From assembly GCA_900177435.1 (NCBI GenBank), contig FXAI01000001.1, positions 415,663-479,662 of the forward strand: a stretch of 64,000 nt of DNA, in the 5' to 3' direction. The DNA is from Alteromonadaceae bacterium Bs31 (lineage in GTDB: Bacteria > Pseudomonadota > Gammaproteobacteria > Pseudomonadales > Cellvibrionaceae). The notes below the pieces were generated by a model. It was given only the letters and a program-made list of their open reading frames with translations, was not told where the DNA came from and ran no database searches. Positions 36,199 through 45,115 of the stretch are shown here, one piece after another. The position numbers were made by a program, and so were the translations under genes. Positions within the stretch are counted from its first letter, which is position 1. Every line of letters begins with the position of its first letter.

Positions 36199-37752
36199 CT
36201 AGCTAAAGACCCCTTGAACATACCATCGTTTTTTTTGTAAATCATAAAATACCCAAAGGCGCAGAAAATCTTCACGCTGCGCCATAAAATAATCTCTCGC
36301 GGTGGGGGTATCCCACCAGTTTCCTTCAATACGCTCCGGGCCTTGCAGCAGTTCAAGCTTACCGCGCCAGAATAAGGTTTGTTGTTTTTCCTGAATCGCT
36401 TGCGGCGAGTTGAATAGCCAGCTTGGCCGTAAGGCTGCTAGGTGTACAGCCGGTAAGCTGTCTTCAGCGGTGTCGTTTATATCGATTTTTATATTGCTTT
36501 GCTCTGGTATATGGCTGTCGTTGTAGCTGACTTTAAATAAAGCCTGCTCTCCCAAACGCGCCTTTAGTTTGGCTGTAACTATGGCGAAGTTTTGCTGGTT
36601 TTTAACCTTGTCTGCGCTGTGATTGCCAGAAAATGCTAATTTGCCGGTATGGTTTTCCGCCGGTAGGGTGTTACGGCAGATCAGTTCCAGGGTATCCACC
36701 TCAAATGTCAGTGTTTTTGCTTCCAGCTGAATATTGCTGAGTTCGTAGAGTAGCTGCCATTGGCTTTGAGCTTGACTGCAATGTACGCTAATTTCCTGCC
36801 TGTTGTGATAAATATCGAATAGCAGCCAGTCTATTTTCTGGCAATGTAATTGGCGCTTAATAAGGTATTCGCTTAGATTATTTAATAAAAACTCCATGGG
36901 TTGTTGTAATTGTTCAAGGTTACTGATGGGATAATCAAATTGAATGCTATCGTAAAAAAAATCCTCTGGCTGATAAAGCTCTATGGGTTTTTCGAACAGG
37001 CTTGGCTGATTGATTTGCTGCTCTATATCAAAAATATCTGCAACAAACGCTGTAAAGCTTTGCCCCCAGCGTTTGCGAATGCTAGCCAGAGATTGACTTT
37101 GTATTTGCCTGGTGATGTCGCCCAGGGTACTAAACCCGGATTTGTCCAGGTTTTGAATGTGTTGTTCAAGTTGTTTACATTTAATCGTACTTTGAGGTGT
37201 TTTGGCGAGCAGGCTAAGGTTTAAATTCGAGAGCCTGTTGATAAACTCCTGCCGGTTCGCATTCTTGCTAATGAGTGGTGGACGAAACGACAAAAGCCAG
37301 GCTCCTTTATTCGTGTGAGCAAGGCCTAGCTCAAATTGGTAGTGTTTGTTTTTGAGGTCTTGTTGAATATGCTCAATGATATTACTGAGGCCTTTGAATA
37401 ATTTTATAGAGCGAGAGACCTCTATCATAAAGCCGCTGTCGGTGACATGATTGGGGAGCTGTAGCTCAATATAGGGGGTATAGCGATAGAGGCATTCTGC
37501 CAGTTGTTGCATGGCGTGTTGTTCTAAAGACGTGTCTCGTTCCTGCGTTTGACAATCCACCAGCAAGCCTGCTGTTGAGCTGGGCATGCCTGTTTTTATG
37601 CCGTTATTTTGAGCAAGCTCATTGGCACATACGACTTGCTGTTTATGTATCACAATAAGTGCAGAGCTATGATTGGCGTAAAAGCCAAATACCTCCATGG
37701 GTAACATGGGCAAGCGAAGAGCAATCCATAATTTGTTTACTGTGCTTTTCAT
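36199..37752 (-). CDS. imuB: ImuB, Y-family polymerase-like mutasome subunit
   Basis: A 517-residue relative of Y-family polymerases that bridges DnaE2 to the beta clamp during SOS mutagenesis. The N-terminus KLWIALRLPMLPMEVFG is the ImuB type, with the catalytic acidic residues of DinB/UmuC absent from the usual place. The middle holds the helix-hairpin-helix region (LDKSGFSTLGDITRQIQSQSLASIRKRWG). The C-terminus RDYFMAQREDFLRLWVFYDLQKKRWYVQG is diagnostic. The upstream imuA gene is on the same strand, but the two are separated by a five-unit 50-bp repeat array instead of the usual near-contact. Co-transcription across the array is expected, since no separate LexA box was seen before imuB. 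Confidence 0.92.
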   Translation of the reverse strand: MKSTVNKLWIALRLPMLPMEVFGFYANHSSALIVIHKQQVVCANELAQNNGIKTGMPSSTAGLLVDCQTQERDTSLEQHAMQQLAECLYRYTPYIELQLPNHVTDSGFMIEVSRSIKLFKGLSNIIEHIQQDLKNKHYQFELGLAHTNKGAWLLSFRPPLISKNANRQEFINRLSNLNLSLLAKTPQSTIKCKQLEQHIQNLDKSGFSTLGDITRQIQSQSLASIRKRWGQSFTAFVADIFDIEQQINQPSLFEKPIELYQPEDFFYDSIQFDYPISNLEQLQQPMEFLLNNLSEYLIKRQLHCQKIDWLLFDIYHNRQEISVHCSQAQSQWQLLYELSNIQLEAKTLTFEVDTLELICRNTLPAENHTGKLAFSGNHSADKVKNQQNFAIVTAKLKARLGEQALFKVSYNDSHIPEQSNIKIDINDTAEDSLPAVHLAALRPSWLFNSPQAIQEKQQTLFWRGKLELLQGPERIEGNWWDTPTARDYFMAQREDFLRLWVFYDLQKKRWYVQGVFS

Positions 37753-37810
37753 TTTGAACTACCGCTAAAAGCACCGGGTGCAGTGTTAATAGGTGAATTT
37801 ATTACCTGGG

Positions 37811-38060
37811 TTTGTCGTGTTTGTTTCCTGCACATTTCGTCATACACGCCATCCCTGGGGTTCGCCGAATGTGTTCCCTGCACATTTCGCCATACACCCC
37901 ATCCCTGGGGTTCGCCGAATGTGTTTCCTGCACATTTCGCCATACACCCCATCCCTGGTGTTCGCCGAATGTGTTCCCTACACATTTCGCCATACACCCC
38001 ATCCCTGGGGTTCGCCGAATGTGTTCCCTACACATTTCGCCATACACCCCATCCCTGGGG
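37811..38060 (-). repeat. Five-unit 50-bp tandem array between imuA and imuB
   Basis: Units start at 37811, 37861, 37911, 37961 and 38011, each exactly 50 bp. Units two to five differ at only a few positions, while the unit farthest from imuA (37811-37860) is clearly decayed. Read on the minus strand, the array begins at the base after the imuA TAA with CCCCAGGGATGGGG and contains the hairpin AATGTGT-AGGGA-ACACATT. Two units change the stem base next to the loop to a G-U-compatible form. All frames are open because the unit is free of most stops and 50 is not divisible by three, but no gene is implied. Confidence 0.92.
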
Positions 38061-38900
38061 TTAATAATGTCGTTTTAGTTTTATTTTTTTGCCGTTTTGA
38101 GTGCGTAGGCCCATGGATAAAATGTTTTGCCGTGGCTGATAATGAGTAAATGCCTGATCATTGGCTGCAGCAGGGGATAACAGGTCGTCGTCGCCAAGTT
38201 TGCGGTGAGCTTGTAAGGCCTGCCATTGTTGAGGCAGCGCAAGCTGTATGGGCGTTTCCGCTTGCGAGCGAAGCTGTCCTTGTTGTTTTAGGATAAAAAC
38301 ATCCAGTGCGTTTTGGCTTAACGCTACTTTTAAGCGCAGCGCAGCGGGCGAACTTTGTTGCTGCACCTGAAGAGGGCGAAAAATGCAATAAAGGCCATTG
38401 TTATCTGAGCAGGCTAACTGACATTTTCGTAACTCTGTATAAGTTAAAGCCTGCTTGGGTTGCCAGGCCAGTAGCAGGCTGCAACAGCTGGCCCGTGCAA
38501 GTTCCACGAAGCTAACAACAAAGTCCGCCTTATTCGTCGTGTGCACTACCAGCAATTGTTGCAGGGGAATGCCGGCTTGCATTAAACCCTGTGCAAATGG
38601 CAGGGATGGTGGGTTTAATAGAACCGCATGTCCGCGGTGTTCTGTCAGCAGAGTTTTCATGGCAGGGGAAAACAGTAGCCAGTCGCCACTGCCAGCAGAA
38701 GCCTGGCAGAGCTCAATTAAACTGTTGCACGGCCAGCCCGTATTGAGTAGATACTGGTTGAGCAAGGGGAAGCCGGTATCGACACTTTCTCTGTTGCTAA
38801 AGCGCTGTGAGTGGCCACGCCAAATGTCATCTCGCTGGAGCAGCTGATCCAGCCCAGGAGATGGCGCTTTGGATTGTTGCTTGGGGGCGCTGCGTTTCAT
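38061..38900 (-). CDS. imuA: ImuA, RecA/SulA-like mutasome subunit
   Basis: A 279-residue cytoplasmic protein of the ImuA family, a RecA-fold relative needed with ImuB and DnaE2 for damage-induced mutagenesis. The segment VDTGFPLLNQYLLNTGWPCNSLIELCQASAGSGDWLLFSPA (about 41-80, split) carries the typical ImuA opening, followed by GHAVLLNPPSLPFAQGLMQAGI and LLVVHTTNKADFVVSFVELARASCCSLLLAW. The Walker A lysine of RecA is not conserved, as usual for the family. A perfect LexA box lies 27 bp upstream of ATG 38900. The stop codon abuts the 50-bp array. Confidence 0.9.
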   Translation of the reverse strand: MKRSAPKQQSKAPSPGLDQLLQRDDIWRGHSQRFSNRESVDTGFPLLNQYLLNTGWPCNSLIELCQASAGSGDWLLFSPAMKTLLTEHRGHAVLLNPPSLPFAQGLMQAGIPLQQLLVVHTTNKADFVVSFVELARASCCSLLLAWQPKQALTYTELRKCQLACSDNNGLYCIFRPLQVQQQSSPAALRLKVALSQNALDVFILKQQGQLRSQAETPIQLALPQQWQALQAHRKLGDDDLLSPAAANDQAFTHYQPRQNILSMGLRTQNGKKIKLKRHY

Positions 38901-38926
38901 TACCGGGTCTCTACTGGAGTTTTATG

Positions 38927-38942
38927 CTGTATGCAAATACAG
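38927..38942 (-). promoter_or_regulatory. LexA (SOS) box of imuA-imuB
   Basis: CTGTATGCAAATACAG is an exact CTGT-N8-ACAG operator, 27 bp upstream of the imuA start. It matches the box of dnaE2 in the conserved half-sites but not in the spacer. Confidence 0.9.
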
Positions 38943-39027
38943 TATAGCTGTGGGGCTGTAATGGCAAGTATGAATTTTGAAAAGCCTACTGAAGAGATGC
39001 GATAATGCCCAAAAAAAGGAAACCACA

Positions 39028-39936
39028 ATGTCTCAACTGTATGGCGCTATAGAGGCTGGGGGCACCAAGTTTGTGTGTGCCGTAGGCACTGGCCCAGATG
39101 ATTTCAGGGAGATCCGCTTCCCAACCTTTACTCCAGAGCAGACCTTGCAGCAAGTAATAGATTTCTTTGCTCCGTTCCAAAAAGAGTTGCAAGTAATCGG
39201 CATTGGTTCGTTTGGCCCCATTGACCTGCATCCCGAGTCGCAGGCTTATGGCTATATCACCTCAACGCCAAAAGCCGGGTGGGCAAATACAGACATACTG
39301 GGAACCATTAAAAAACATATAGACGTGCCTTTGGCTTTTGATACCGATGTCAATGCTGCCGCTTTGGCGGAAGGGGAGTGGGGAGCAGCACAAGACTGGC
39401 AAGACTATATCTACCTCACGATTGGCACAGGAATCGGTGGGGGAGTGGTCAGCGGTGGAAAACTGGTGCATGGTTTGCTTCACCCGGAACTGGGGCACTG
39501 CCTGCTGCCCAAGCATCCCGAAGACGGGTACCGAGGTAAATGTCCCTATCATCACGATCAATGCTTTGAAGGCCTGGCATCGGGGCCTGCCATAGCGGAG
39601 CGTTGGCAGCAGGCCGCTCAGAGTTTGCCTGCAGATCATTTCGCTTGGCAATTGCAGGCGGATTATATCGCCAAGGCTCTTATGGGCTTTGTATGCACAT
39701 TGTCGCCTCAGGGCATTATCCTGGGTGGTGGCGTGATGGAGCAGCAGCACCTTATTGGACTGGTGCGGGATAAACTGAAACAGCATCTGAATGGCTATAT
39801 TCAAGCCCCAAGACTAATCGACGGTATGGATAGTTACCTTGTAAGGCCTGATCTTGGTACGCGTGCGGGTATACTGGGCGCCTTGCTACTTGGACAAATC
39901 AAACTGGGAGGAAAGCATGTCCTGTATTCAAATTGA
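39028..39936 (+). CDS. ROK-family sugar kinase, fructokinase-like
   Basis: A 302-residue cytoplasmic kinase. The ATP phosphate motif YGAIEAGGTKFVCAVG (5-20), the sugar-binding FDTDVNAAALAEGEWGAA and the second nucleotide motif LTIGTGIGGGVVSGGKLVHG are clear. The zinc-site region reads ELGHCLLPKHPEDGYRGKCPYHHDQCFEGLASGPAI in parts, the fructokinase-type variant of the ROK signature. The likely reaction is fructose (or mannose) to its 6-phosphate. AGGAAAC precedes ATG 39028. Its 3' end overlaps the DsbA-fold gene by 20 bp. Confidence 0.87.
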   Translation: MSQLYGAIEAGGTKFVCAVGTGPDDFREIRFPTFTPEQTLQQVIDFFAPFQKELQVIGIGSFGPIDLHPESQAYGYITSTPKAGWANTDILGTIKKHIDVPLAFDTDVNAAALAEGEWGAAQDWQDYIYLTIGTGIGGGVVSGGKLVHGLLHPELGHCLLPKHPEDGYRGKCPYHHDQCFEGLASGPAIAERWQQAAQSLPADHFAWQLQADYIAKALMGFVCTLSPQGIILGGGVMEQQHLIGLVRDKLKQHLNGYIQAPRLIDGMDSYLVRPDLGTRAGILGALLLGQIKLGGKHVLYSN

Positions 39937-40588
39937 TCATTTTTCCGATGTATTGTGCGTTTGGGCCTATGTGGCTCAAGTTCGTATAGAAGAGTTGCAA
40001 TCTGAATTTGGCGATAAGGTGGACGTGGATTTCCACTTCTTCCCGGTGTTTGGCGATGTGCCGGGCAAACTGGCAAAATCCTGGGGGCATCGTGGCGGAG
40101 TGCAAGCGTACAATGCTCATGTGCTGTCTGTAGGTGAAACTTTCGAGCATATAAAGCTAAACCCTGAGGTATGGGTAAAAAATACGCCGCAATCGTCATT
40201 GCCGCCACACTTGTTTTTAAGTGCAGTAAAAAATATTGAGCAGCAAGGTGACATTCAAAAGGGAAGTTTTGCCCGATATATGCAGGCTATTCGAGAGGCT
40301 TTTTTTGTGGCGGCGCGAGATATTTCCAGTCGCGATGAATTGCTGGCAATCGCAGAGAGTTTGGCCTTACCTGTGAGTGCAATACGAGCGAATGTGGATC
40401 AGGGCGCTGCGCACGCGTCTATTTGCGCAAACCTCTACCAGTCTGTGGAGCTTGGCATTAAATTCAGCCCAACATTAATATTTAATGAAGGTAGGCAGAA
40501 GTTATCTGGCAATGTGGGTTATCGCATTATTGAAGCGAATATTCGTGAATTGCTGGAAAACCCGCCAGGGCAACATTCTTGGTGCTGA
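39917..40588 (+). CDS. DsbA-fold (2-hydroxychromene-2-carboxylate isomerase/FrnE-like) protein
   Basis: A 223-residue protein of the DsbA-like thioredoxin superfamily (PF01323 type), without signal peptide and so cytoplasmic. The redox site at the first helix reads SDVLCVWAYV: Cys14 is kept, but the second cysteine expected at position 17 is Ala. The cis-proline loop region KFSPTLIFNEGRQKLSG is intact. It may therefore act as a glutathione-transferase or isomerase rather than a disulfide oxidase. GGAGG five bases before ATG 39917 fixes the start, inside the end of the kinase gene, so the two are translationally coupled. Confidence 0.82.
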   Translation: MSCIQIDHFSDVLCVWAYVAQVRIEELQSEFGDKVDVDFHFFPVFGDVPGKLAKSWGHRGGVQAYNAHVLSVGETFEHIKLNPEVWVKNTPQSSLPPHLFLSAVKNIEQQGDIQKGSFARYMQAIREAFFVAARDISSRDELLAIAESLALPVSAIRANVDQGAAHASICANLYQSVELGIKFSPTLIFNEGRQKLSGNVGYRIIEANIRELLENPPGQHSWC

Positions 40589-40751
40589 GGTTGGCCTGGC
40601 ATTGGCTCACACGAAAGTACCTTTGTATTGGTTTTCATACATTTTTTGCGTGATGCCTGTATAGACTACGATGTAATCATTTTGTCATAATAATCACATA
40701 TATCTGTAATTGTTGAGGATTAACGTGGGGGTAAATGGAGGGTTGAGTACT

Positions 40752-41264
40752 ATGCGCCTATTACAGAACATACATCAGTTTGACTTAATGACCTTTGATT
40801 GGTGCCTGCGCAGCAAGCATCGCGAGCGAGCTGTTGCCTTGAGTCGCTATGTTTCACGCAGTGCGGATGGCCCTCTGTACGTTGTTATTGGTGCTGTGTT
40901 CCTTGTGCTAAATAACTGGCACATGGCAAAACTAATGGCGCTAGCGTTTCTAATAGAGAGAGCGCTCTACTTCATATTCAAGTCTTCGTTTCGTCGCAAT
41001 CGCCCTGCGGTGGCCATTCCCGGTTTTAAAAGTGAAGTTATCCCCTCCGACCAATTCAGTTTTCCCTCCGGTCATACCTCTGGCGCCTTTCTTATGGCGT
41101 GTGCGCTTTCTTTTGCCTTCCCGTGGTTAGCTTGGGTTTTATACCCTTGGGCATGCACTGTGGGTATGGCAAGAGTCATGCTCGGTGTTCACTTTCCAAC
41201 GGATGTGTTAGCGGGGGCCTTCCTGGGGCACAGTATTTGCCTGCTGGTACTGAGCATTATCTAG
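40752..41264 (+). CDS. PAP2-family membrane phosphatase
   Basis: A 170-residue inner-membrane lipid phosphatase. The three PAP2 motifs are complete: K77 with R84-P85 (KSSFRRNRP), PSGHT at 105-109, and R141 with GVHFPTD at 145-151. Four or five membrane helices are visible. Substrates may be undecaprenyl pyrophosphate, phosphatidic acid or another lipid phosphate. ATG 40752 is preceded by GGAGGG; the frame from 40710 overlaps that site. It is followed 33 bp later by the glycosyltransferase gene and probably shares its transcript. Confidence 0.88.
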   Translation: MRLLQNIHQFDLMTFDWCLRSKHRERAVALSRYVSRSADGPLYVVIGAVFLVLNNWHMAKLMALAFLIERALYFIFKSSFRRNRPAVAIPGFKSEVIPSDQFSFPSGHTSGAFLMACALSFAFPWLAWVLYPWACTVGMARVMLGVHFPTDVLAGAFLGHSICLLVLSII

Positions 41265-41297
41265 TTTATTAAACGCCCTAAAAGAGCAAAACAGTCA

Positions 41298-42392
41298 ATG
41301 AGAATACTTTACGGTGTCCAGGGAACTGGCAACGGTCACATTAGTCGTGCGCGTGCGCTAAATAAATACCTGAGTGAATTTGGTATTGATGTGGATTATA
41401 TTTTTTCTGGGCGAGAGCGAGAAAAATATTTTGATATGGAGGAATTTGGTGACTGGCGTTGCTACAAGGGGCTCACCTTCCTGCACGAAGCCGGTGAGTT
41501 AAAAATCTTTCGCACGCTGAAGAATGCAAAGCTTCGCCAATTGTGGAGAGATATAAATTCCCTGGAGCTGGAAGCTTACGATTTAATTATTACCGATTTC
41601 GAACCTATTACCGCATGGGCGGCACGCAGGAAAGGAAAAGCCTGCGTTGGCGTAGGGCACCAATATGCATTTTGTCACAATGTTCCACGCAGGGGGGATG
41701 ATTTTGTAGGCAACAAAATAATGGCCTTATTTGCGCCTACAAAAGTAAGCCTTGGCTTGCATTGGTATCATTTCGATCAGCCAATATTGCCGCCTATTGT
41801 GGATATTGATCACGGGGACGTTTCCCTTGAAGCTAATAAAATTCTGGTATATCTCGGTTTTGAGTCCAGCGAGGATGTTATTAAGCTGCTGCAACCCTTT
41901 AGCGACTACCGTTTTTGTTATTACGGTGCGTTTGATGAGCAACAGCAATTGGGTCACATCACGTTAAAACCCTTATCTCGAGAAGGTTTTAAACATGATT
42001 TAGCAAGCTCTTGCGGTGTTATTTGTAATGCGGGCTTTGAGCTTTCCAGTGAGGCGATTCAACTTGGTAAAAAATTGTTAATTAAGCCTTTGATGGGGCA
42101 GTTGGAACAATTATCCAATGCCAAAGCTATGGAGGAGCTGGAACTGGCAATGACAATGGATATACTCGACCCAAAAATTACTGGCGAATGGTTGAATAGC
42201 TTTACCGCCAAGCATGTGGAATACCCCAATGTTGCACGTGCTATAGCATCGTGGATTAAAAATAAGGGCTGGGAAAGGCCGGGTTCTCGTAGTGAGCTTG
42301 TAGAGTCCTTGTGGGGTGAGGTCGATGGGCATGGTGCAGCCATTTTTGACACTAATCCTCTACCGCCTTTGACTAATTTGGCCCGTGCCTAG
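41298..42392 (+). CDS. MJ1255/VC2487-type glycosyltransferase
   Basis: A 364-residue GT-B protein related to GT28 enzymes. The N-terminal glycine-rich motif MRILYGVQGTGNGHISRARAL is characteristic, as is the C-terminal donor-site stretch CGVICNAGFELSSEAIQLGKKLLIKPL. No membrane segments are predicted, so it is probably peripheral. The family is widespread but its acceptor is not established. The tight linkage with a PAP2 phosphatase suggests that a lipid-linked sugar or cell-envelope lipid is involved; this is inference. Confidence 0.83.
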   Translation: MRILYGVQGTGNGHISRARALNKYLSEFGIDVDYIFSGREREKYFDMEEFGDWRCYKGLTFLHEAGELKIFRTLKNAKLRQLWRDINSLELEAYDLIITDFEPITAWAARRKGKACVGVGHQYAFCHNVPRRGDDFVGNKIMALFAPTKVSLGLHWYHFDQPILPPIVDIDHGDVSLEANKILVYLGFESSEDVIKLLQPFSDYRFCYYGAFDEQQQLGHITLKPLSREGFKHDLASSCGVICNAGFELSSEAIQLGKKLLIKPLMGQLEQLSNAKAMEELELAMTMDILDPKITGEWLNSFTAKHVEYPNVARAIASWIKNKGWERPGSRSELVESLWGEVDGHGAAIFDTNPLPPLTNLARA

Positions 42393-42460
42393 CTTACTGG
42401 GGAAAATAGAGTTTTGCGTTAATATTTCTTCTGCCACGGAATAAAGATAGTCACCTATCC

Positions 42461-43630
42461 CTAAAACAGTTCTACGTTGAGGGGAGCAGATTGTTCTCCA
42501 AATGTTTGATTATGACTGCGGTCTTCAATAATTTCTGCTTCGAGTGAGGCCAGTAAATCCAAAACCTGCTCACTCGCTTTTTCCATGTGAGCCAATGCTT
42601 CAAACGCCGCATCCAGTTTTTTTTCTTCTGCGAGCTGCAAAGCCTGGATACCAAAACTGTGAACCTGTTTATGAGGCTCTTCTATTAATCGAAATGAGCG
42701 CAGTTTGGCATAGAGGTTTTTTCCGTCGCCCTGATAGTACCAGTCTCCCAGCCTGCATTGATGGTGGTTGCTGAAAGACTCTATAGACTTATCTGATTTC
42801 CCCCACAGCCTTTGATATACATCGGTCTTCCAAACCACATGGTCAAGCATTACCGTATGTAGGAAAGCGATATCTGCTGACAAGGTGATTGACAAAGACA
42901 TGGTTCGTGCAAGGCTTGTAAAGTCATCCACAATGCCCGAAATTTGTCGCGTTGACTCCGAAGTGGTGCCAACTGTCTGCCCCGTTTCGTCGATACAGAC
43001 TGCAACATGGTTGGTTTTATCTGAAATGGTGTGAATAAGCTCGGAAATCTCGGTGGATGCCGTAGCGGATTTCTTAGCCAGAGCGCGCACTTCATCGGCT
43101 ACAACCGCAAAGCCGCGCCCTTGTTCGCCAGCTCTTGCAGCTTCGATGGCGGCATTTAATGCGAGCAAATTGGTTTGATCTGAAATGGCCTTAATTTGTT
43201 CAACAAAGCTTTCAATTTGTTGGGCGACCTCGCTAAGTTCTTGTACGCCCTGTGTGACATTTATGGTTTTGCTATTAACCTCGCTGAGAGAGTCGGTGAT
43301 TGCTGTAAGTATGGTTTTTATTTGCTGATAGTTAATTGAAGATTCTGCCAATTGCGTACGCTGTTCAGAAGCGCCGCTGGCCGTTTCGAGCATGCTGCCT
43401 CTAATCTGGGTGATAGTGTTAGCTGTTGCTATCCATAATTCCTGCAAGCGCTCCTGTTCTTCTATGTTGCGTAACAGGTTTTTTTGTTTCATGTCCGCAA
43501 CAAGCTTTATCTTGCGGTATACCGCAAGTTCACCCTCCAGCTTTTTAACAGTTTCTTTTAAGGCGGACAGCTCGGCGTCGTTTGAGACCTTATTGAAAGG
43601 GGGCATCCATTGTTTAAGAAAGCGCAGCAT
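42461..43630 (-). CDS. Soluble methyl-accepting chemotaxis protein with CZB zinc domain
   Basis: A 389-residue chemoreceptor without membrane helices. An N-terminal coiled coil (about 15-60) leads into the signalling domain, whose tip reads [20 protein letters not shown] and [18 protein letters not shown]. The C-terminal CZB domain (about 280-350) carries the zinc ligands in [27 protein letters not shown] and [14 protein letters not shown] receptors respond to zinc or, in TlpD and relatives, to hypochlorous acid via the Zn-Cys core. The start is set at ATG 43630 (MLRFLKQ), since the 85 codons upstream look non-coding, although no strong ribosome site is visible. Confidence 0.87.
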   Translation of the reverse strand: MLRFLKQWMPPFNKVSNDAELSALKETVKKLEGELAVYRKIKLVADMKQKNLLRNIEEQERLQELWIATANTITQIRGSMLETASGASEQRTQLAESSINYQQIKTILTAITDSLSEVNSKTINVTQGVQELSEVAQQIESFVEQIKAISDQTNLLALNAAIEAARAGEQGRGFAVVADEVRALAKKSATASTEISELIHTISDKTNHVAVCIDETGQTVGTTSESTRQISGIVDDFTSLARTMSLSITLSADIAFLHTVMLDHVVWKTDVYQRLWGKSDKSIESFSNHHQCRLGDWYYQGDGKNLYAKLRSFRLIEEPHKQVHSFGIQALQLAEEKKLDAAFEALAHMEKASEQVLDLLASLEAEIIEDRSHNQTFGEQSAPLNVELF

Positions 43631-43912
43631 AAGCGGTATCCGATTTAATTCCCCATAAAGTATAGCAGAGGGTATTTGGATAACCGGAATGAGGGTATGT
43701 GGTAAATGAATAGCTTCAGTTGGGCTGGAGAGCGGGAGTTGAGGATAGTAAAAATGCCTTATTGCACTAAAAAATAAGGGCACATCTCTACGGTAAGCGA
43801 AGGTAAACCGCGCTGATAAAAATGATCGTAAAAGCTGTGATTTACTGCTGCAGCATTGGCAGCGTGAATGCGGTAGTATGCGCAACTTTCCGGGCTTTAG
43901 ATCGAAACGCGT

Positions 43913-44686
43913 ATGAAGAAAAAAGCGAAAAAAAAGGTCAATCGCAAACAGCTTCTACTTGAGCAGACCAAGAGGCTTGCCTTGGCTGCGAGTTATAGTT
44001 TGCTTACCCTACTGCTTGCAATCAGCATTGCATGGGTAGTGCTGGCAAAGCAGAACTTCTTATTCGGCTTGTGGCACGACCATGGCGGAATAGCAGAGGG
44101 CATCAACACCTACGGCCCGGAGAACCGTTACAAAACGGGCTTTGGAGAAACCAGCAGGGCAGAGCGCCTACGCTTGTTTGCGGCGATTAACACCGCTGTG
44201 CACCGCGGTGGTGCCGGTTTAGAACAGATCACTTATCAGTCCCCCGCTTTAGCCGAACCACAGCGACTACTTCGTGAGCCTGAAGTGGTGCATCTGCAAG
44301 ATGTGGCGAACCTGATAGATAAGCTGGTGATCTTAGCGATGATGGCACTGGTACTTTGGCTGGGGGTTTGTGCCTACCAAATGTTGGTTTGCCAATCGAT
44401 TCCGAAAGCATCCCAACAACTTATCGGCCTTGGTATATGGCTGCTGCCGGTGTTTGTCGGGCTTGCAATCATTGGCCCTGTGAGCGTATTCAATACCCTG
44501 CATGAGTGGGTTTTTCCTGATGGCCACCAATGGTTCTTCTATTATCAGGATTCCCTCATGTCGACACTGATGCTGGCGCCCAGGCTGTTTGGCTGGATAG
44601 CAGCAGCCATTGGCATACTTGCACTGGCGGTATATGCCCTGCTGCAATTGCTGCTTTCACTGCTATTGCGCCTAGTCAGGCGCTAA
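43913..44686 (+). CDS. DUF1461 / TIGR01906-type integral membrane protein
   Basis: A 257-residue protein with a lysine-rich cytoplasmic start ([12 protein letters not shown]), TM1 at about 26-45, a periplasmic region of about 90 residues, and three further helices (about 142-160, 172-195, 221-250). The segment [17 protein letters not shown] before TM2 is typical of the family. The function is unknown. It is divergent from the CZB receptor and followed 92 bp later by the ArsR operon. Confidence 0.75.
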   Translation: MKKKAKKKVNRKQLLLEQTKRLALAASYSLLTLLLAISIAWVVLAKQNFLFGLWHDHGGIAEGINTYGPENRYKTGFGETSRAERLRLFAAINTAVHRGGAGLEQITYQSPALAEPQRLLREPEVVHLQDVANLIDKLVILAMMALVLWLGVCAYQMLVCQSIPKASQQLIGLGIWLLPVFVGLAIIGPVSVFNTLHEWVFPDGHQWFFYYQDSLMSTLMLAPRLFGWIAAAIGILALAVYALLQLLLSLLLRLVRR

Positions 44687-44724
44687 ACAAAAAAATGTGG
44701 GAAACAGGGAAGATAGCGCTTGTA

Positions 44725-44742
44725 TATTAGATATACCTAAAT
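44725..44742 (+). promoter_or_regulatory. Possible ArsR operator upstream of the RND operon
   Basis: TTAG-ATATAC-CTAA (44727-44740) is a perfect dyad in an AT-rich stretch about 40 bp before the ArsR start codon. The position and AT-rich symmetry fit autoregulation by a BigR-type repressor. The site is a proposal only. Confidence 0.4.
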
Positions 44743-44778
44743 TAGAATAATGTCATGTTTGCGAAAGAGTAATGCCTC

Positions 44779-45102
44779 ATGCCTTCACAGCAAAAGATGA
44801 GTGGAGAGCAATTGGTGGATGTTCAGAAGAATGCTGATTCTGCTGCCAGTTTGCTGAAAAATTTAGCTAACCCTCATCGACTATTAGTATTGTGTGTTCT
44901 GGCCAGCAAAGAAATGAGTGTGTCAGAAATTAATGCCTGCGTCGATTTGTCGCAGTCGGCATTGTCGCAACATTTAGCTCGCTTACGTGCAGACAATTTG
45001 GTTATCACTCGCCGTGATTCGCAAACCATTTATTATTCCATTGCCGATGGCCCGGCAATGCAGTTAATTCACGTTTTACAGCAATATTACTGTCACAATT
45101 GA
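44779..45102 (+). CDS. ArsR-family repressor, persulfide-sensing type, of the RND operon
   Basis: A 107-residue winged-helix repressor paralogous to the one at 8646. The DNA-binding helix reads [19 protein letters not shown], followed by the wing [12 protein letters not shown]. Cys39 (LLVLCVLA) and Cys105 (QYYCHN) match the BigR/SqrR sensing pair; an extra Cys54 is present. It starts an operon of four genes with DUF2892, RND adaptor and RND pump, spaced by 13-32 bp. Reactive sulfur species are the expected inducer, by residue conservation and by the DUF2892 partner. Confidence 0.86.
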   Translation: MPSQQKMSGEQLVDVQKNADSAASLLKNLANPHRLLVLCVLASKEMSVSEINACVDLSQSALSQHLARLRADNLVITRRDSQTIYYSIADGPAMQLIHVLQQYYCHN

Positions 45103-45115
45103 TGAGGCTCTTACT

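Noticed and set aside
37783-38149. Several overlapping open frames of 80-120 codons on both strands through the repeat array
   Set aside because: They arise because the 50-bp unit lacks stops in most frames and shifts frame each repeat; there is no ribosome site, and they are not independent genes.
43631-43885. N-terminal extension of the CZB chemoreceptor by 85 residues
   Set aside because: The extension shows no domain-like sequence and would cover the promoter region of the divergent DUF1461 gene.
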